A stretch of 7,245 bases of DNA from Pseudomonadota bacterium (GCA_021795795.1 JAJYPA010000425.1:1-7245), one strand, 5' to 3'. Numbered from the stretch's first letter, positions 1-6,942 are shown. Program-made: numbers and translations. The notes: generated by a model not told the origin, from the letters alone.

Positions 1-1
1 A

Positions 2-256
2 CCCATTGTTCCGGCCGCGTTGTCCCGCACCTATGTGGGGCACACCATCACGCCGCCCCGGGAAGGCCGCTTGTTGCAGGTCGCCGGACATGTGTTTCTG
101 GATACGGGTGCCGCCCATCTGGATCAGGCCGAACGATACCGCGATCAGGGCTTGACCCTGTTTTGTCATCAGGAAGAACGGGGCTGGGTGCTGACGGGAG
201 AAGGTGTCCGTGAGGTCGGGGTGGATTCACCCTCTGTAGACAACCACAAGGAGTAA
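2..256 (+). CDS. PPP-type Ser/Thr phosphatase-like protein, C-terminal fragment (cut by window edge)
   Basis: The reading frame is already open at the left edge and ends with TAA at 254-256, so only the C-terminal ~84 residues are seen. The fragment reads VGHTITPP, then GRLLQVAGHVFLDTGAA, then LTLF. This pattern (GHT, a short hydrophobic strand, DTGA, then LTL) is typical of the end of PPP-family phosphatases such as the lambda/PrpE type, where the GH histidine binds a metal and the DTGA strand closes the beta sandwich. The N-terminal metal motifs (GDxHG, GDxxDRG, GNHE) lie outside the window, so activity cannot be judged. TTG at 20 is in frame but is probably internal. The purine-rich end of the gene (AAGGAG, 248-253) serves as ribosome binding site for the next gene, so the two are probably co-transcribed. 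The family call is by pattern recognition only. Confidence 0.6.
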   Translation, partial: PIVPAALSRTYVGHTITPPREGRLLQVAGHVFLDTGAAHLDQAERYRDQGLTLFCHQEERGWVLTGEGVREVGVDSPSVDNHKE

Positions 257-264
257 CACGACTC

Positions 265-1029
265 ATGACCACCGTTGCTTACGCCTCTGATCTACATCTC
301 GAATTTGGCAACCCCGTGCCCACGGAGGGGCTCGAAAAAGCGGACATCCTAGTGCTGGCGGGAGACGTCGACACGATTCCGGAAGGCTGGGCCGACCTGC
401 TGCGCCAGTTGCGGAAGGTCTTTTCCGGTCCCATCGTCGGGGTTCTGGGCAATCACGAGTACTACAACGGGGTTTTCCCGGATGACAGGGAGAAATTCCG
501 GGATGCCATCGCCCACGACCGCCAAGCTTATCTGCTGGAACAGGACATGCTGATCCTGGATGGCGTCCGCTTTCTGGGTGCCACCCTCTGGACGGACTTC
601 GCCTGCGGTCGTCAGATGCGCAGTTGCCAGCGCATGATGTCGGACTTTGATGTGATCTTCGACGGCCATTCCGGGAGTATCACCCCGGAAGTGATCCTCA
701 AGGCGCATCAGGACACGATGGACTGGCTGGACACCCAGATCATGCGTCATTCCCATAAGGGACCCACGGTGGTGATCACGCATCATGCCCCATCCTACCA
801 GAGCCAGCATCCCCGATTCGCGGGCAGCCCCATATCGGGGGGCTTCTGTTCCAATCAGGAGCATCGTATTCAGCGTTGGAACGCGGCGAGCCTTGCACCG
901 GATCTGTGGATCCATGGCCATGTGCATGATCCCATGGATTACCGCATCGGGCAGACCCGTATCCTCTGCAATCCGTGGGGATATCCCGATGAGGAGAATG
1001 ACATGGGGTTTCGTATGGTGGAAATTTGA
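265..1029 (+). CDS. Calcineurin-like metallophosphoesterase
   Basis: A 254-residue protein with every block of the calcineurin-like metallophosphoesterase fold in order: SDLHLEF (D9, H11), LAGDVD (D34), LGNHEYY (N63, H64), ITHHAPS (H173/H174) and WIHGHVHD (H219, H221). These residues hold a two-metal centre that hydrolyses phosphomonoesters or phosphodiesters. The substrate cannot be read from sequence; members act on cyclic nucleotides, nucleotides, DNA ends or proteins. There is no signal peptide or membrane segment, so it is probably cytoplasmic. The ATG at 265 follows AAGGAG at 248-253 with an 11-base gap, somewhat long but the best site, and lies 8 bases after the preceding stop, so the two genes are probably one operon. 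Length and motifs indicate an intact gene. A diverged fragment of a second member of this family lies about 100 bp downstream. Confidence 0.9.
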   Translation: MTTVAYASDLHLEFGNPVPTEGLEKADILVLAGDVDTIPEGWADLLRQLRKVFSGPIVGVLGNHEYYNGVFPDDREKFRDAIAHDRQAYLLEQDMLILDGVRFLGATLWTDFACGRQMRSCQRMMSDFDVIFDGHSGSITPEVILKAHQDTMDWLDTQIMRHSHKGPTVVITHHAPSYQSQHPRFAGSPISGGFCSNQEHRIQRWNAASLAPDLWIHGHVHDPMDYRIGQTRILCNPWGYPDEENDMGFRMVEI

Positions 1030-1053
1030 GGAGTGAAGTCAGGAGAGAACGCT

Positions 1054-1126
1054 ATGCATGACGTAATGATCGATATCGAGGCCCTCTCCACCAAACGGGG
1101 GGCAGTAGTGCTGAGTTTGGGGGCAC
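1054..1126 (+). pseudogene. 5' remnant of a 3'-5' exoribonuclease gene (Rv2179c/RNase AS-like)
   Basis: The ATG at 1054 has a good Shine-Dalgarno sequence (AGGAGAG, 1041-1047). The first 24 codons read HDVMIDIEALSTKRGAVVLS followed by LGA. This is the opening strand of DEDD-type 3'-5' exonucleases of the Rv2179c-like family, whose members start with V-M-I-D-x-E and then G-A-V-I-L-S-I-G-A. The first two catalytic acidic residues, D7 and E9, are present. After LGA the family would continue with VAFD. Here the similarity stops and the next bases belong, in another frame, to a metallophosphoesterase fragment. The frame stays open to 1311, but residues after the junction resemble nothing. No later exonuclease motif is present, so the gene is dead although its translation start is preserved. 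The family call rests on a short stretch. Confidence 0.6.
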
Positions 1127-1273
1127 CCATACATCGTGGCGGTGCTGGGAAATCACGACTACCGGGGCTTTTCCCAGGAGCGAGCCCAGGACAAATGGCG
1201 GGAAGGCTTGGCAACCAACATGGCTTATCTCATTCCGGGCAAGCTGGAGCTCAGGCTAACCCACTTAAAATGA
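1124..1273 (+). pseudogene. Internal fragment of a second metallophosphoesterase
   Basis: In the frame of 1142 the sequence reads HPYIVAVLGNHDYRGF, then a helix QERAQDKWREGLATNMAYLI, then PGKLEL. It aligns without gaps, apart from one residue, to residues ~55-98 of the intact metallophosphoesterase at 265-1029 (GPIVGVLGNHEYYNG through QAYLLEQDMLIL), including the metal-binding GNH motif. An in-frame stop (TGA, 1112-1114) lies just upstream, and the frame ends at 1271-1273 before the expected DGVRFLG block. There is no start codon context and both ends of the domain are missing, so this is a gene fragment. Codons differ widely from those of the intact gene, so it is a diverged paralogue and not a recent tandem copy. 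It is joined directly to the exoribonuclease remnant at about 1123-1126. Confidence 0.7.
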
Positions 1274-1288
1274 CGAGGAACCGCAATC

Positions 1289-1348
1289 ATGGCGCACTCC
1301 GGAATGTCTGATTTTTTTGCGCGTCGCTATTATTCTCATGACTCATGA
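1289..1348 (+). other. Very short ORF of unknown nature (19 codons)
   Basis: ATG at 1289 is preceded at 9 bases by GAGGA (1275-1279) and opens a frame of 19 codons reading MAHSGMSDFFARRYYSHDS, ended by TGA at 1346-1348. I recognise no family. It may be the preserved start of another decayed gene, like the exoribonuclease remnant upstream, or chance. It overlaps the last bases of cas2-3 on the other strand. A 7-bp tandem repeat (TCATGAC at 1336-1342 and 1343-1349) covers both stop codons. I see no convincing terminator hairpin on either strand between 1274 and 1342; the T7 tract at 1312-1318 has no stable stem before it. Confidence 0.15.
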
Positions 1349-4300
1349 CACCAAACCGTTCCAATAAGCGTGAATCTGAGTAGGGCTTACACCAGATTTT
1401 ATTGGAGCTTTTAAGTCTATGGGATCGCCTTTCAAAGACTGAAGATCTTCAAGGCCTATGGTCGCCCAAGTTCTTTCCGGTCGGTTATGCTCATAAAAAC
1501 CTCCGGCCCTATTTTTATCGGGATCCCAACTGAAGGTGTTTTGGGACAAATCAATGGAAACAATCCTATCCTGATCGCCTGATCGTAGTGGATAAGTTGT
1601 AGCGAACTTTTTGAGCATGAAGTCTGTTTCATGGCCAGTTTCCCGCTCAATGGCCGGCAAGATGGTTTCTATCCTCTTTTTAACCGCGTCTTCATCGCAA
1701 GCGGCGAAAAAAGTCTTGCGGCCCCCGGCATCAAATACCATCCCTGCATCCAGCACCGTCTGGTGACCCCCTTCTTCTGTGGTCAGCAGGTTTCGCATGT
1801 CGTGATTCGGATGGGTAGAGACACCACCGGCACTATCAAGGATTTCCAGTCCGGGGGAATGGAAAACGGTTTTGTGGTCGTTTTGAAGTGATTTCAGGTT
1901 TCGGTCGAGAATGACGACATTGGTCTTTCCTTCGGGCAGCGCATTTTGCCGATGCCGGTTGACCCGCCCCGCAGTCTGAACGATGGAGTGCATACTGGAA
2001 GGCTCGATGACCGCCCAGTCGAAGTCATGATCCCGGCCAACTTCCTCAACGGGTGTGGCTACCATTACCAGGCAAACATCACCCGCTGCATCACGGAGCC
2101 ACGGTTCCAAGTTCAGCAATGCAGCCAGCCATTTGTCGTCACCTGGCTTGCGGGAAAGCACCCTGTCCAGATGCGCTTCTTTCCAGGCCCTGCGCTCGAT
2201 AACATCCCTTGCGTGATACGCGGAGACCACAAATCGGCCATCTTTCTGAAGCAGATCGGAAACATCCATGCATGGTTTAACATTCGCTACGCGTACCAGC
2301 CCTATGGACAACCGGCAGTCTTGATGAAGCCCCGGATAATGCATTGCATGCTGCTGGTGCAAAGACCAGGCCGATTGAATGATGGTATTGGAAAACTGTT
2401 CTTCCGCTAAACCCTCTTCATGTATTTCAGCAATCTGGTAACGTTTCGTGACGGGCTTCTGCGCTATGGCCTTGGTCATGGCCCGCAAGGTATCACAATA
2501 GAATTGAGCAGCATTTTCCCTGCCCGGTGCGGCAATGCTTTGGGGCGGCAGCAAATCCGAGACTACTAGCATGGCCCATGACTCAACCCCGAACATCGCC
2601 TCATAGGTTTTGCGCCCCGCAGCAAAGGCTGCGGCAATACCTTCTGCAAGCGCAGGATTGAGCGTGGCGCTAGATACAATCACATTGCGACCAAAGGATG
2701 CCGCTGTTTCCACTACCCGCATTACTGCAATAGCAGCATCTACATCGTAAGAATCCACCTCATCAAGAATGAGATCACTGGTGCATACCCGAATCAGGGC
2801 CTTGGCGTGCCTGTCCTGCTGCCCTGGCTCCCCGCTGGCGACAATCCAGTCCATCGTGGAGACCAGAACAGGAGAAGCCAAGAGGTGTACCATTCTTTTG
2901 TCTTCCGGTCCTGTTCCAGCGATGTGATTTAACCATTCTGGTATCTCCAGTGCATTGGCTCCTATAAGGTCTATGGGTGCAACTTCGTCTATGTCATCCT
3001 CATCTTCCAGTGAAAAATCCACCTTGGAAGCGCCACGGTCTCCGATCAAACAAGCAAAGTCCCGCTGGAAGAGTGCTGCGTCTAGGGTGCCAATATGTGT
3101 CTTGAATGCAGCGAATGTTTGTGTAGTTAGGCTGCGCAGGTTGAAAGCCACTGCTACTCGGATACTATGACCCTTGCGGGCGGCTACAGCCATTTTCAGG
3201 TTTGCCAACGTTTTTCCAGCCCCCGTAGAGGCCACGTTAAATATGAGCTTGCCGCCATCCACTTGAACAGCATCAGAAGCATCGTCCTGCCAGGCAAAGC
3301 GGGAACCAGGATTCTCGCGGGAATGCGTCAGTTGTTCGCAGATTTCAGGACTCAATGAGGGCATACCGTCGCCGGTAAACATACGGACGTTTTGTGCGGC
3401 CAGATCGCCCACCTGTAACAGATGCCAAGATAGCGGCTGATCGAGATATCGTTCTGGTTCTTTCTTTTTTTTGGATACCATCTTCTTTTTTGTTTGTATG
3501 TCTGTTTCTACAGCGTTCTTCTTGGTGTTGGCGAATAATATGCCATCTTCGCGGATTTCAGGGAAAACCTGTGAGGATATTTTGTGATCGGCAAAGATGA
3601 GCGCGGCACGCGCCACCAGCATGACACCTTCCCAATACGCTCTAGGCTTATTGATAGAGGAAACCCTTTCTCGCAGTTGATGCATGCCCTGCATAACCTG
3701 TTGCCAGCGTTTTCCGTCTTCTCCAGATGGCTCTATTTTGTTGGCGATGGTCAACAAATCTGGTGTCTTGCTGGGGTCGGAGTTGCGCTGCCCATCGACA
3801 TCAATGTGCGCGGATCCATCCAGAGCACTCAAATTGCCGCCGAATGCACCATGATGGGTGCATACACCAAATAGTACGGCGGATAGGGCGTTTTCAAGGG
3901 CGCCCACGGAAAGATGGTTTGGAAGGTTGGGGCCATCTTTTTTTCCTTCCTTGTGTTGCATGGTGTTCCATGCGGTATTCAGGCCGTCAATGGAGAAATC
4001 ACTACCGGTTGTTACATCCAGAAGATGTAACAACCAGGCAGACAGCCACTCGTGCCGGATATAATCTCCGCCCCGCTTTATCGAATTCTTATCAAACGAC
4101 GCTGCGGCGCTCTGACGCAGTTTATCCTGAAAATGGCGGCTGGCCTTGCCGAGATCGTGCGCGTATCCGGCAAGATGCGCGATCAACGCAGCATGCCGAA
4201 AGGCCATTGGAAACAGCCTCTTTCTTTGCCTTGTAGCCACTGCAAACCAACCCCGTTTGTCGTATGAGCTTTGGTTGCCGACCACCCAAATCAGGCGCAA

Positions 4301-4507
4301 CCCGAACGTCGCATCACTGCGATAACAGGCCACAGAAGTTTGTCGCGTGGCTTGTCTGCGCAGGGCGGTATGCAATTCTTCCAGTGCGTCCTCTGTAATC
4401 CGTGTAGCCCAGGCGCGTTCGCCAATTCTCTGTGCATATCGGTCTATGATTGCCCGGGCTCTGGGCAGCGCCTTGTGATCGCAATTGGAAATGAATACAC
4501 AGTGCAT
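1343..4507 (-). CDS. cas2-3: Type I-F Cas2-3 fusion: CRISPR adaptation/interference nuclease-helicase
   Basis: A 1054-residue protein, close to the ~1070 residues usual for I-F Cas2-3. Residues 1-80 are the fused Cas2-like domain: FISNCDHKAL, IIDRYAQRIGERAW, TSVACYR and LIWVVGN match the I-F pattern. Residues ~95-310 are the HD nuclease domain with H105, YAHDLGK (H117-D118), RHEW (151-154) and THHGAF (217-222). From ~410 comes the superfamily 2 helicase: Walker A STGAGKT (427-433), DEVD (582-585), SSATL (612-616), and a motif V/VI block, ATPVEEVGRDHDFD with QTAGRVNRHR (844-853). Cas3 is recruited by target-bound Cascade, unwinds the DNA and degrades it. The ATG at 4507-4505 was chosen because AGGAG (4520-4516) lies 8 bases upstream and the Cas2 fold begins at that Met; a start at 4552 would add 15 residues overlapping the previous gene. 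It begins two bases after the WYL gene and is translationally linked to it. All core motifs are intact. The unusual feature is the missing adjacent cas1. Confidence 0.93.
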   Translation of the reverse strand: MHCVFISNCDHKALPRARAIIDRYAQRIGERAWATRITEDALEELHTALRRQATRQTSVACYRSDATFGLRLIWVVGNQSSYDKRGWFAVATRQRKRLFPMAFRHAALIAHLAGYAHDLGKASRHFQDKLRQSAAASFDKNSIKRGGDYIRHEWLSAWLLHLLDVTTGSDFSIDGLNTAWNTMQHKEGKKDGPNLPNHLSVGALENALSAVLFGVCTHHGAFGGNLSALDGSAHIDVDGQRNSDPSKTPDLLTIANKIEPSGEDGKRWQQVMQGMHQLRERVSSINKPRAYWEGVMLVARAALIFADHKISSQVFPEIREDGILFANTKKNAVETDIQTKKKMVSKKKKEPERYLDQPLSWHLLQVGDLAAQNVRMFTGDGMPSLSPEICEQLTHSRENPGSRFAWQDDASDAVQVDGGKLIFNVASTGAGKTLANLKMAVAARKGHSIRVAVAFNLRSLTTQTFAAFKTHIGTLDAALFQRDFACLIGDRGASKVDFSLEDEDDIDEVAPIDLIGANALEIPEWLNHIAGTGPEDKRMVHLLASPVLVSTMDWIVASGEPGQQDRHAKALIRVCTSDLILDEVDSYDVDAAIAVMRVVETAASFGRNVIVSSATLNPALAEGIAAAFAAGRKTYEAMFGVESWAMLVVSDLLPPQSIAAPGRENAAQFYCDTLRAMTKAIAQKPVTKRYQIAEIHEEGLAEEQFSNTIIQSAWSLHQQHAMHYPGLHQDCRLSIGLVRVANVKPCMDVSDLLQKDGRFVVSAYHARDVIERRAWKEAHLDRVLSRKPGDDKWLAALLNLEPWLRDAAGDVCLVMVATPVEEVGRDHDFDWAVIEPSSMHSIVQTAGRVNRHRQNALPEGKTNVVILDRNLKSLQNDHKTVFHSPGLEILDSAGGVSTHPNHDMRNLLTTEEGGHQTVLDAGMVFDAGGRKTFFAACDEDAVKKRIETILPAIERETGHETDFMLKKFATTYPLRSGDQDRIVSIDLSQNTFSWDPDKNRAGGFYEHNRPERTWATIGLEDLQSLKGDPIDLKAPIKSGVSPTQIHAYWNGLVS

Positions 4508-4509
4508 GC

Positions 4510-5343
4510 CTATCTCTCCTCTAGCGGGTCTATTCTGGTGATCACCGGCCAAACAATATCCGGATTGACTGGCTCACTGGCAAACTGTTTGCGAAATTCA
4601 AACCAGCTATAATCCGGCAATAGCATGATGCCATCACGGATTCCCCACTCATTTTCGATCGCTCGTACCTGATCCTGCGTCAATGACTCTGACAGGTGAA
4701 CCCGCATGGCGCGTTGCGTTTTAACCAGATTTCTTGGCCGGAAGTCTTTGGACGTGCTTCTCTGGGTATCCAGTGGTTGCGCATCAAAAATTCTCGGTAC
4801 GGAAAAGGCCTTGATGGGATAGTGCTGTTTCCCGGCATCCATATCCTGCGCGCGTAGCCGCCATTGCAAGCCGCTGAATTCCATAGCGCGGGGCCACACG
4901 TTTCGCCAGCGCGCGTTTTCTCCGCGTCGCAGACCTACATACAGTATCCGAATCGGATTCTGATGAATGGTGGATGAAAACAGGACGTCCATTGCGTTGG
5001 GGTTGATCGTCGATGCGGCCTTATCGGGCGGTAGTAGGAATGGCACGCTTTCCTCCGGAAAAATTCCCGTTGTGTCGGGACCGGCCCTCTCGGAAATCAG
5101 CTTCATTAGTGCTTGCGCGCTGGCTTCAGGAGGATATGTCACTCCCACACGTGGAAATACACCTTTTTTTCCATCTTTGTACAGGAGATGAAACCACTGG
5201 GTGCATGCAGCATGAAGGATGGCCGTGCCTCGGTTGGGCGACTTACCCGTACCAAAAGCGCGATCCACGTCCGCTCGGCGGCACCGGCCAATCCACAACG
5301 CGCGGCGCAAGACAAAAAGTAGATGATCTATGTCGTTATGCAT
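4510..5343 (-). CDS. BrxR/CapW-like WYL-domain transcriptional regulator
   Basis: A 277-residue protein. Residues ~8-68 resemble the winged helix-turn-helix of BrxR/CapW-type regulators (WIGRCRRADVDRAFG, then a recognition-helix segment and a wing LLYKDGKKGVFPRV). Residues ~115-190 form a WYL domain: NPIRILYVGLRRGE, WRNVWPRAMEFSG, LQWRLRAQD and AFSVPRI, the last being the usual F-x-L-x-R-I end. Residues ~210-271 match the C-terminal extension seen in this family (MRVHLSESLTQDQVRAIE, then a W/F-rich segment). Known relatives are dimeric repressors of BREX, CBASS and other defence loci, and WYL domains are thought to bind nucleic-acid or nucleotide ligands. Here it leads the operon with cas2-3 and faces the Cascade operon, so it probably controls one or both (inference). 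The ATG at 5343 lacks a clear Shine-Dalgarno sequence, but no other in-frame start fits; an in-frame stop lies 27 bases upstream. It is not Cas1. Confidence 0.8.
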   Translation of the reverse strand: MHNDIDHLLFVLRRALWIGRCRRADVDRAFGTGKSPNRGTAILHAACTQWFHLLYKDGKKGVFPRVGVTYPPEASAQALMKLISERAGPDTTGIFPEESVPFLLPPDKAASTINPNAMDVLFSSTIHQNPIRILYVGLRRGENARWRNVWPRAMEFSGLQWRLRAQDMDAGKQHYPIKAFSVPRIFDAQPLDTQRSTSKDFRPRNLVKTQRAMRVHLSESLTQDQVRAIENEWGIRDGIMLLPDYSWFEFRKQFASEPVNPDIVWPVITRIDPLEER

Positions 5344-5393
5344 GGTAAATAGACTACAACAAAAGAACTAGATAAAAAAGTACATACTACACC

Positions 5394-5416
5394 ATAAATC
5401 ACAAATAATGATTTAT
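5394..5416. promoter_or_regulatory. Perfect inverted repeat, candidate operator of the WYL regulator
   Basis: ATAAATCA (5394-5401) and TGATTTAT (5409-5416) are exact reverse complements separated by 7 bases (CAAATAA). The site lies about 50 bp upstream of the regulator's start codon and 20 bp upstream of the rightward -35 box. That is where a dimeric repressor could act on its own gene and possibly on the divergent operon. Binding by the neighbouring WYL protein is inference. Because the region is AT-rich, an 8-bp AT-rich palindrome has a non-trivial chance of arising at random. Confidence 0.5.
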
Positions 5417-5435
5417 TTGATACATATTTATATAG

Positions 5436-5464
5436 TTGACATGCTTCGTTTATGCGGCTAATGT
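5436..5464 (+). promoter_or_regulatory. Candidate sigma-70 promoter for the cas8f operon
   Basis: A perfect -35 hexamer TTGACA (5436-5441) is followed after 17 bases by TAATGT (5459-5464), a weak -10 box with 3 of 6 consensus bases. The predicted start is near 5471, which leaves a leader of about 20 bases ending in the ribosome binding site AAAGGGGG (5481-5488). The exact -35 and ideal spacing support it; the poor -10 suggests a weak or activated promoter. Confidence 0.55.
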
Positions 5465-5493
5465 CGAGTTAGGCTAACCCAAAGGGGGTATTG

Positions 5494-6942
5494 ATGAATA
5501 AGGAAGATCTTGCTGACCTGAAAACCAGGCACAGTGCTCTGCTCAAGCTCTGTAAAGGGGGCGCGTCAAGGAATGTACCCATCTCCGAAGACAAGTTCAA
5601 AACGGTGGAAGATGAGCAGGGCTTTATACTAGCCTGTTTAACCAATGAACCAAGGATCGACTTTTATCTCAAGCTACTCGGTTTGCAGGAGGTTTTCAGT
5701 ACGTCAGCGCCGCCACCTCATGCAGATTTGGATGCGGAGATCTATGCGCGGGAATATATCGACAAGTGCCTTGGAACGGTCAAAGAACTCGCATCCGAAG
5801 TAAACCTGGAACAATTTCAGGATGCCGTGCGAGAGAGAGTGATCGATTGCGGAACCCACTTCTCCGGTAAGCTGATCAACTCCGATGCCGCAGATGCATT
5901 TGCCGTCTGCGCTGGCGGATATAATGGCCAGCCACACGTTTCAAGCAGAACAATCATCGCTGGCGGGCATAGCGTTCCGCTTGATCAAGCCAAACTGGAC
6001 AATACCGGGCTCTATCAACGCATCATCAAGGTACTGGAAAAAGACCCCATCATTCAGGAGGCCGAGGTGGATGGCACCATCTTGGCCGCTGTGGAAGCAG
6101 GTGCCAAGGCGGCTTTTGCCAGGCATGGGGAAAAACAAACGCCCATTGTGGATTATCGGCTACGCCAGATTCTGTTGCCGTCTGGAGATCATTACATCGC
6201 GGTGAGTCCACTTGCGGCCGGCGGCATCTGCGCACTTTTTGATCGCGCGATTGCCAATATTGAACAGGTAGTGACAGGCACCGCAGAGCAGGAGGCGAAT
6301 GGCGTCGAAGATGGCGATGACAGCCAAAAAACGGTTGCCTCACGACGCCTCTACACACGGCTGAATTTCCCCGTTGGGGGTGCCATTGTCCGCAATGTGA
6401 GTATTCATCCGAAAGGGGTCATTCAGCGTTCCGTCTTTTTCGATGTGCCCGTTCGACACCCCGATCTGCGCACGGCATGGGCCTTTGTGTATAAGCCGTT
6501 GAGGCTGTTTATCCCGCGGGATCAGATTGAGTTGTACCGTCAGTATATAGAGGGATTGCCTGATAGCATTCGGGAATCCTCTGCCGCAACAGCCACAAAA
6601 GTTGAACGTGCCGGACCGATCAGGGAAATCGCCATCGGGCAGCATCAACAGGTGATGGAGTTGGCCGCCAATATCCGGGAGACAGAATTCCGGGATGGCG
6701 ATGAAAATCGCCCGATAGATGAGGTATTGCTGTTCGAAAAACGCGCAAATCCGCCAGGTCCCTTGGATGTTGCTGTGGTCAACGGCCATTTTGACCAGAG
6801 CTATGCCATAACCATGGCCGAGGCCATCGCCATGCGGCTGTATGCATCCGTATTTATGGGGAAGGAAAAGCGACCCATGCATCAAACGGATCGTGACCGA
6901 ATAGCTGTTGCTGCGCAAAAAATACTGGAGAACATGCTGTGA
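5494..6942 (+). CDS. cas8f: Divergent Cas8f (Csy1) large subunit of type I-F Cascade
   Basis: A 482-residue protein. The clearest Csy1-like features are: DCGTHFSGKLINSD (118-131), corresponding to the THxGKFSHPD block; GGYNGQPHVSSRTI (141-154), corresponding to the DGYLRxGNV block; a helix ~165-183 resembling the ALDVYKFL segment; VDYRLRQILLPSGDHYIAVSPL (219-240), matching the KQVYFP...YHLLSPLFP strands; and LYTRLNFPVGGAIVRNVS (286-303), matching the block with GGxxPQNxS. In I-F complexes Csy1 pairs with Csy2 at the crRNA 5' handle and helps recognise the PAM. At 482 residues it is longer than the usual ~430, and it carries an acidic, probably flexible linker (EQEANGVEDGDD, 265-276). ATG 5494 is preferred over TTG 5491 because the GGGGG ribosome binding site (5484-5488) is then 5 bases away. 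Its neighbours (Cas2-3, Cas5f) strongly support the call; the sequence itself is divergent. Confidence 0.78.
   Translation: MNKEDLADLKTRHSALLKLCKGGASRNVPISEDKFKTVEDEQGFILACLTNEPRIDFYLKLLGLQEVFSTSAPPPHADLDAEIYAREYIDKCLGTVKELASEVNLEQFQDAVRERVIDCGTHFSGKLINSDAADAFAVCAGGYNGQPHVSSRTIIAGGHSVPLDQAKLDNTGLYQRIIKVLEKDPIIQEAEVDGTILAAVEAGAKAAFARHGEKQTPIVDYRLRQILLPSGDHYIAVSPLAAGGICALFDRAIANIEQVVTGTAEQEANGVEDGDDSQKTVASRRLYTRLNFPVGGAIVRNVSIHPKGVIQRSVFFDVPVRHPDLRTAWAFVYKPLRLFIPRDQIELYRQYIEGLPDSIRESSAATATKVERAGPIREIAIGQHQQVMELAANIRETEFRDGDENRPIDEVLLFEKRANPPGPLDVAVVNGHFDQSYAITMAEAIAMRLYASVFMGKEKRPMHQTDRDRIAVAAQKILENML

Larger units (their letters stand above)
5344..5493. promoter_or_regulatory. AT-rich divergent control region between the regulator/cas2-3 and cas8f operons
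   Basis: This gap of 150 bp separates two divergently transcribed operons and contains no gene. By hand count about 28% of bases 5344-5458 are G or C, far below the flanking genes. It contains a perfect inverted repeat (5394-5416), a rightward promoter candidate (5436-5464), and near the cas8f start a small palindrome GTTAG-G-CTAAC (5468-5478). The hexamer TACATA occurs on either side of the main inverted repeat (5381-5386 and 5421-5426) in direct orientation. I could not find a convincing leftward -35/-10 pair, although the regulator must be transcribed from here. No CRISPR repeat is present. Confidence 0.7.

Noticed and set aside
349..927. Long antisense open frame within the metallophosphoesterase gene.
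   Set aside because: The opposite strand codes for a protein with all metallophosphoesterase motifs; the antisense frame has no recognisable domain and is a by-product of GC-rich codons.
1282..1318. Possible rho-independent terminator before the T7 tract at 1312-1318.
   Set aside because: The upstream bases form only a short, mismatched CCGG-centred stem. I could not draw a stable GC-rich hairpin adjacent to the T run.
4510..5343. The gene just upstream of cas2-3 considered as a shortened or divergent cas1.
   Set aside because: The protein shows winged HTH and WYL-domain patterns, and none of the Cas1 metal-binding segments or length fits.
1253..5481. The 11-mer AGGCTAACCCA occurs both near the fossil breakpoint (1253-1263) and in the cas8f leader (5471-5481).
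   Set aside because: In a window of this size several shared 11-mers are expected by chance, and the flanks do not align well enough to suggest a recombination or attachment site.
5344..5493. Possible CRISPR repeat or solitary repeat in the intergenic region.
   Set aside because: No 28-bp I-F-like repeat with its internal palindrome is present. The inverted repeat there is AT-only at its core and occurs once.
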